DNA from: Blastocatellia bacterium
GTDB taxonomy: Bacteria > Acidobacteriota > Blastocatellia > Chloracidobacteriales > JADJPF01
Length of the DNA stretch: 64,000 bases
Direction: 5' to 3'
Assembly: GCA_016713405.1 (NCBI GenBank)
Contig: JADJPF010000027.1
Span: 248,001-312,000, forward strand
Shown here: in pieces, positions 62,159 to 64,000 of the stretch
Layout: every line of letters begins with the position of its first letter
Numbering within the stretch: position 1 is the first letter of the stretch
Notes under the pieces: model-generated
What the model was told of the DNA's origin: nothing
The model's database searches: none
Seen by the model: the letters and a program-made list of their open reading frames with translations, nothing else
Translations under genes and position numbers: made by a program

Positions 62159-63313
62159 ATGAAAAGCGAAAAAGTTAAATTTTTAGTAGGTATTATCTTA
62201 GGCGCGATAGTTATTTTAATTGCTTTTAATTATCAGTCTATTTATCAATACTTTTTTACTAAAGAAATAACAAAAATACCTGAAAAAATTCCTACTCCAA
62301 TAATAGAATATAAAGAAACTAAAGTAACATTCTTAGCTGTTGGCGATATGATGATGTCACGTGGAGTTAATAGCGTAATTGCTAGAACTAATGACACACT
62401 ACGCCCATTTAGTGGGCTTGCAGAATTACTAGATAGCACAGATTTTAATTTTGGGAATTTAGAATCTCCTATTTCTGGCAGTGATAAACCAGGCCCTCCA
62501 CATAGTCTTGTTTTTAATACCCCTATTAGAAATGTTGAAGGATTAAAAAGATATAAATTTAAGGTACTGAATTTAGCTAATAACCATGCTTTAGATCAAA
62601 GAGCCGCAGGACTTGAGAATACTAGAAAAGTTTTGGCAGAAAATGAAATTACTTATTTAGGTGTAGGAGCAGATTTAAGCGAGGCTTGGAAGCCTAAAAT
62701 TATTACTGTTAATGGCTTAAGATTAGGTTTTCTAGGGGCTTCCTACGCTTCTGTAAATGATGGTGGTGTAGCAAGAAACAACCTAGTAGCACGTATTGAA
62801 GATACAGAATACTTAAAAAACAGCTTGGAAAGCTTAAAAAAAGATGCTGATTTTATTGTAGTTACTATGCATGCTGGAGTAGAGTATGTACGCCAACCAC
62901 ATCAACCACAGATAGATTTTGCACATGCAGCAATTGATTATGGAGCAGATTTAGTTATAGGCGCACATCCTCATTGGATACAAATTATTGAAAAATATAA
63001 AGATAAATATATTTTTTATTCTTTGGGCAATTTTATTTTTGACCAAGAATGGAGCCAAGACACCAAAGAAGGTCTTGTCTTAAAGGTTTCTTTAGAAGGT
63101 CAAATAGCTATTAATCCACCACTTAACACATCAAATTTTAGGGAAAAAGCTAAACTAAAAGAAATAGAATTAATTCCAGTAATTATTGAAAATTACAGCA
63201 CCCCACGCCTGGCTAAAGAAGAGGAAAAAACTAAAATCTTAGCTAAAATTAGCCTAACAGACACAATTTTAACAACAGACACACAATTGCAAGAGATTGT
63301 AAACAAAAAATAA
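62159..63313 (+). CDS. CapA-family metallophosphatase-like protein
   Basis: 384 residues with an N-terminal anchor helix (VGIILGAIVILIAFNYQSIY). The CapA/PgsA fold is clear: FLAVGDMMMSRGVNSVI, FNFGNLESPISGS, KVLNLANNHALDQRAAG, VTMHAGVEYVRQPHQPQI, ADLVIGAHPHWIQIIEKY and YSLGNFIFDQEWS. These carry the Asp, Asn and His metal ligands of calcineurin-like phosphatases. The family is named for poly-gamma-glutamate export in Bacillus, but pgsB/C genes are absent here. It begins 10 bases after the SDR gene. Confidence 0.88.
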   Translation: MKSEKVKFLVGIILGAIVILIAFNYQSIYQYFFTKEITKIPEKIPTPIIEYKETKVTFLAVGDMMMSRGVNSVIARTNDTLRPFSGLAELLDSTDFNFGNLESPISGSDKPGPPHSLVFNTPIRNVEGLKRYKFKVLNLANNHALDQRAAGLENTRKVLAENEITYLGVGADLSEAWKPKIITVNGLRLGFLGASYASVNDGGVARNNLVARIEDTEYLKNSLESLKKDADFIVVTMHAGVEYVRQPHQPQIDFAHAAIDYGADLVIGAHPHWIQIIEKYKDKYIFYSLGNFIFDQEWSQDTKEGLVLKVSLEGQIAINPPLNTSNFREKAKLKEIELIPVIIENYSTPRLAKEEEKTKILAKISLTDTILTTDTQLQEIVNKK

Positions 63314-63349
63314 TGTATTAAAAATATTACTTATCAAGGAGATTTGACA

Positions 63350-63583
63350 ATGGCTAAAAGCTGCGCAATAACTAGATCTGAATTTCGTGAACACGCCAAA
63401 GCAGTTAAAGTAGAAATTAATGGTGTTCCTATGTTAGCAGAAGTAAAGGAGTTTTCTACAGGCTCTTTTGGTTGGTATTTAAGCGGAAAATCAGTAATAG
63501 ATATAAATGGTAAACAAGTAAGTGTTCAAATAGGGATGAATTTAACTATCGTAGGTAGTAAAGATGTTCCTAAAGATGAGTAA
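63350..63583 (+). CDS. Small hypothetical protein
   Basis: ATG 63350 is chosen because AAGGAG lies at 63336-63341; a TTG at 63344 is also in frame. The 77 residues (AKSCAITRSEFREHAKAVKV, INGVPMLAEVKEFSTGSFGW) have no signal peptide, membrane helix or Cys pair and look like a small beta-sheet domain. I do not recognise the family. The next gene starts in a similar way with MAT. Confidence 0.65.
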   Translation: MAKSCAITRSEFREHAKAVKVEINGVPMLAEVKEFSTGSFGWYLSGKSVIDINGKQVSVQIGMNLTIVGSKDVPKDE

Positions 63584-63992
63584 TTATTAAAATTTAATTA
63601 TCCATAAATTTTGCTAATATTTCATTATTAACCTGCTTATTTTTCTTTAATCAAGAATAATCTTATTCAAAAGCTTTGGTTAGGTTGTTTATTACAACTT
63701 AACCAATTTTTCTTTTAATCCTCAATAATTTACATTTCGCTTAAATTTTAAGAGAAATAAAAAATTCCTCTTGAAGATTCGCTTATATTTTTAGTAAAAT
63801 ATATTTGAAATTAAAAAGTAATAAAAATTTTTTGATGCTAGAAAATTCAATTTTTATTTACTAAAAGCTTATTACTTGTGAAATAAGTAATTATGGTTAT
63901 TTTAATAGCTATTATAATTATAGCTTTATATTCAAAAAATAAAATAAGCAAAATTAATTGTATAAAAATCTAACAATATAGGAGACAAAATA
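63584..63992. other. Very AT-rich intergenic region, 409 bases
   Basis: No open frame with a ribosome site is visible. It contains one terminator (listed next) and otherwise only A/T-rich sequence, from which the promoter of the gene starting at 63993 must be drawn. Confidence 0.5.
63676..63711 (+). terminator. Rho-independent terminator
   Basis: TTGGTTAGGTTGT (63676-63688) pairs with ACAACTTAACCAA (63694-63706) with one G-T, followed by TTTTT. It ends the transcript of the small gene at 63350-63583. Confidence 0.75.
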
Positions 63993-64000
63993 ATGGCAAC
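63993..64000 (+). CDS. Start of a gene running off the right edge
   Basis: GGAGA at 63981-63985 lies 7 bases before ATG 63993, and MAT.. follows before the window ends. Only the first two and a half codons are seen, so nothing can be said of the product. Confidence 0.5.

Overview
The window is AT-rich bacterial DNA (about one third GC by eye, not computed) with about 50 protein genes, one tRNA and no rRNA. The gene mix is typical of environmental Gram-negatives such as Acidobacteriota: SpoIVB/S55-type secreted proteins, giant beta-helix/CARDB/Hydin-type surface proteins, DUF4388, many TPR proteins, Pkn2-type Ser/Thr kinases (one fused to a SUMF1 domain), Uma2, VanZ and an RCK channel. LolA-like and ExbD proteins imply an outer membrane. 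An Acidobacteriota (Blastocatellia-like) origin is my inference; there is no marker rRNA to prove it.

Layout. 1-12.8 kb: secreted and surface proteins (beta-propeller, S55-like peptidase, two very large repeat proteins). 12.9-21.2 kb: RNase HII, a 1050-residue TPR scaffold, then a tight run of a small membrane protein, thiE, thiD and a second TPR gene. 21.3-26.7 kb: heterodimeric ABC exporter, VanZ-like protein, an elongation factor P with an extended Arg loop, Uma2. 26.7-36 kb (minus): SDR, LolA-like protein, methyltransferase, xseA, DUF4388, then RCK channel, secreted protein and a zinc-less M1 peptidase homologue with TPRs. 36-45.2 kb (minus): response regulator, orphan DNA methylase, ppdK, recO, a NUDIX-MBL fusion and speA. 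45.5-52 kb: glnA, Tic20-like protein, ExbD, glycosyltransferase, FAD oxidoreductase, YvcK. 52-54.6 kb: a small accessory islet (Dam-like methylase, palindromic repeat, HigBA, excisionase-like HTH) next to tRNA-Ala. 54.8-64 kb: glpK, RNase Z, DUF4097 protein, two Ser/Thr kinases, SDR, CapA-like phosphatase.

A dominant property of the sequence is a series of at least 15 small frameshifts, most next to short homopolymers, that split otherwise well-conserved genes (ppdK, speA, NUDIX-MBL, higA, kinase-SUMF1, SDR, DUF4097, Tic20-like, both giant surface proteins and others). Re-reading one base restores a family-like protein in nearly every case. HigA becomes complete with three one-base edits. This looks more like uncorrected long-read indels than mass pseudogenisation, and breaks here should be read with that in mind.

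The most interesting biology is: an S55-like peptidase whose two catalytic halves are in the reverse order of SpoIVB (apparent circular permutation); an M1-peptidase homologue that has lost all three zinc ligands and gained a TPR tail; a NUDIX-MBL fusion enzyme; a two-TM RCK channel without a canonical selectivity filter; an EF-P of EfpL-like loop type; an ABC pair whose degenerate motifs fall in one composite ATP site; and two plus-strand terminator hairpins (36.2 and 53.3 kb) with no gene upstream, one preceded by further hairpins and so a candidate small RNA. I saw no CRISPR array, transposase, integrase or prophage structural gene.
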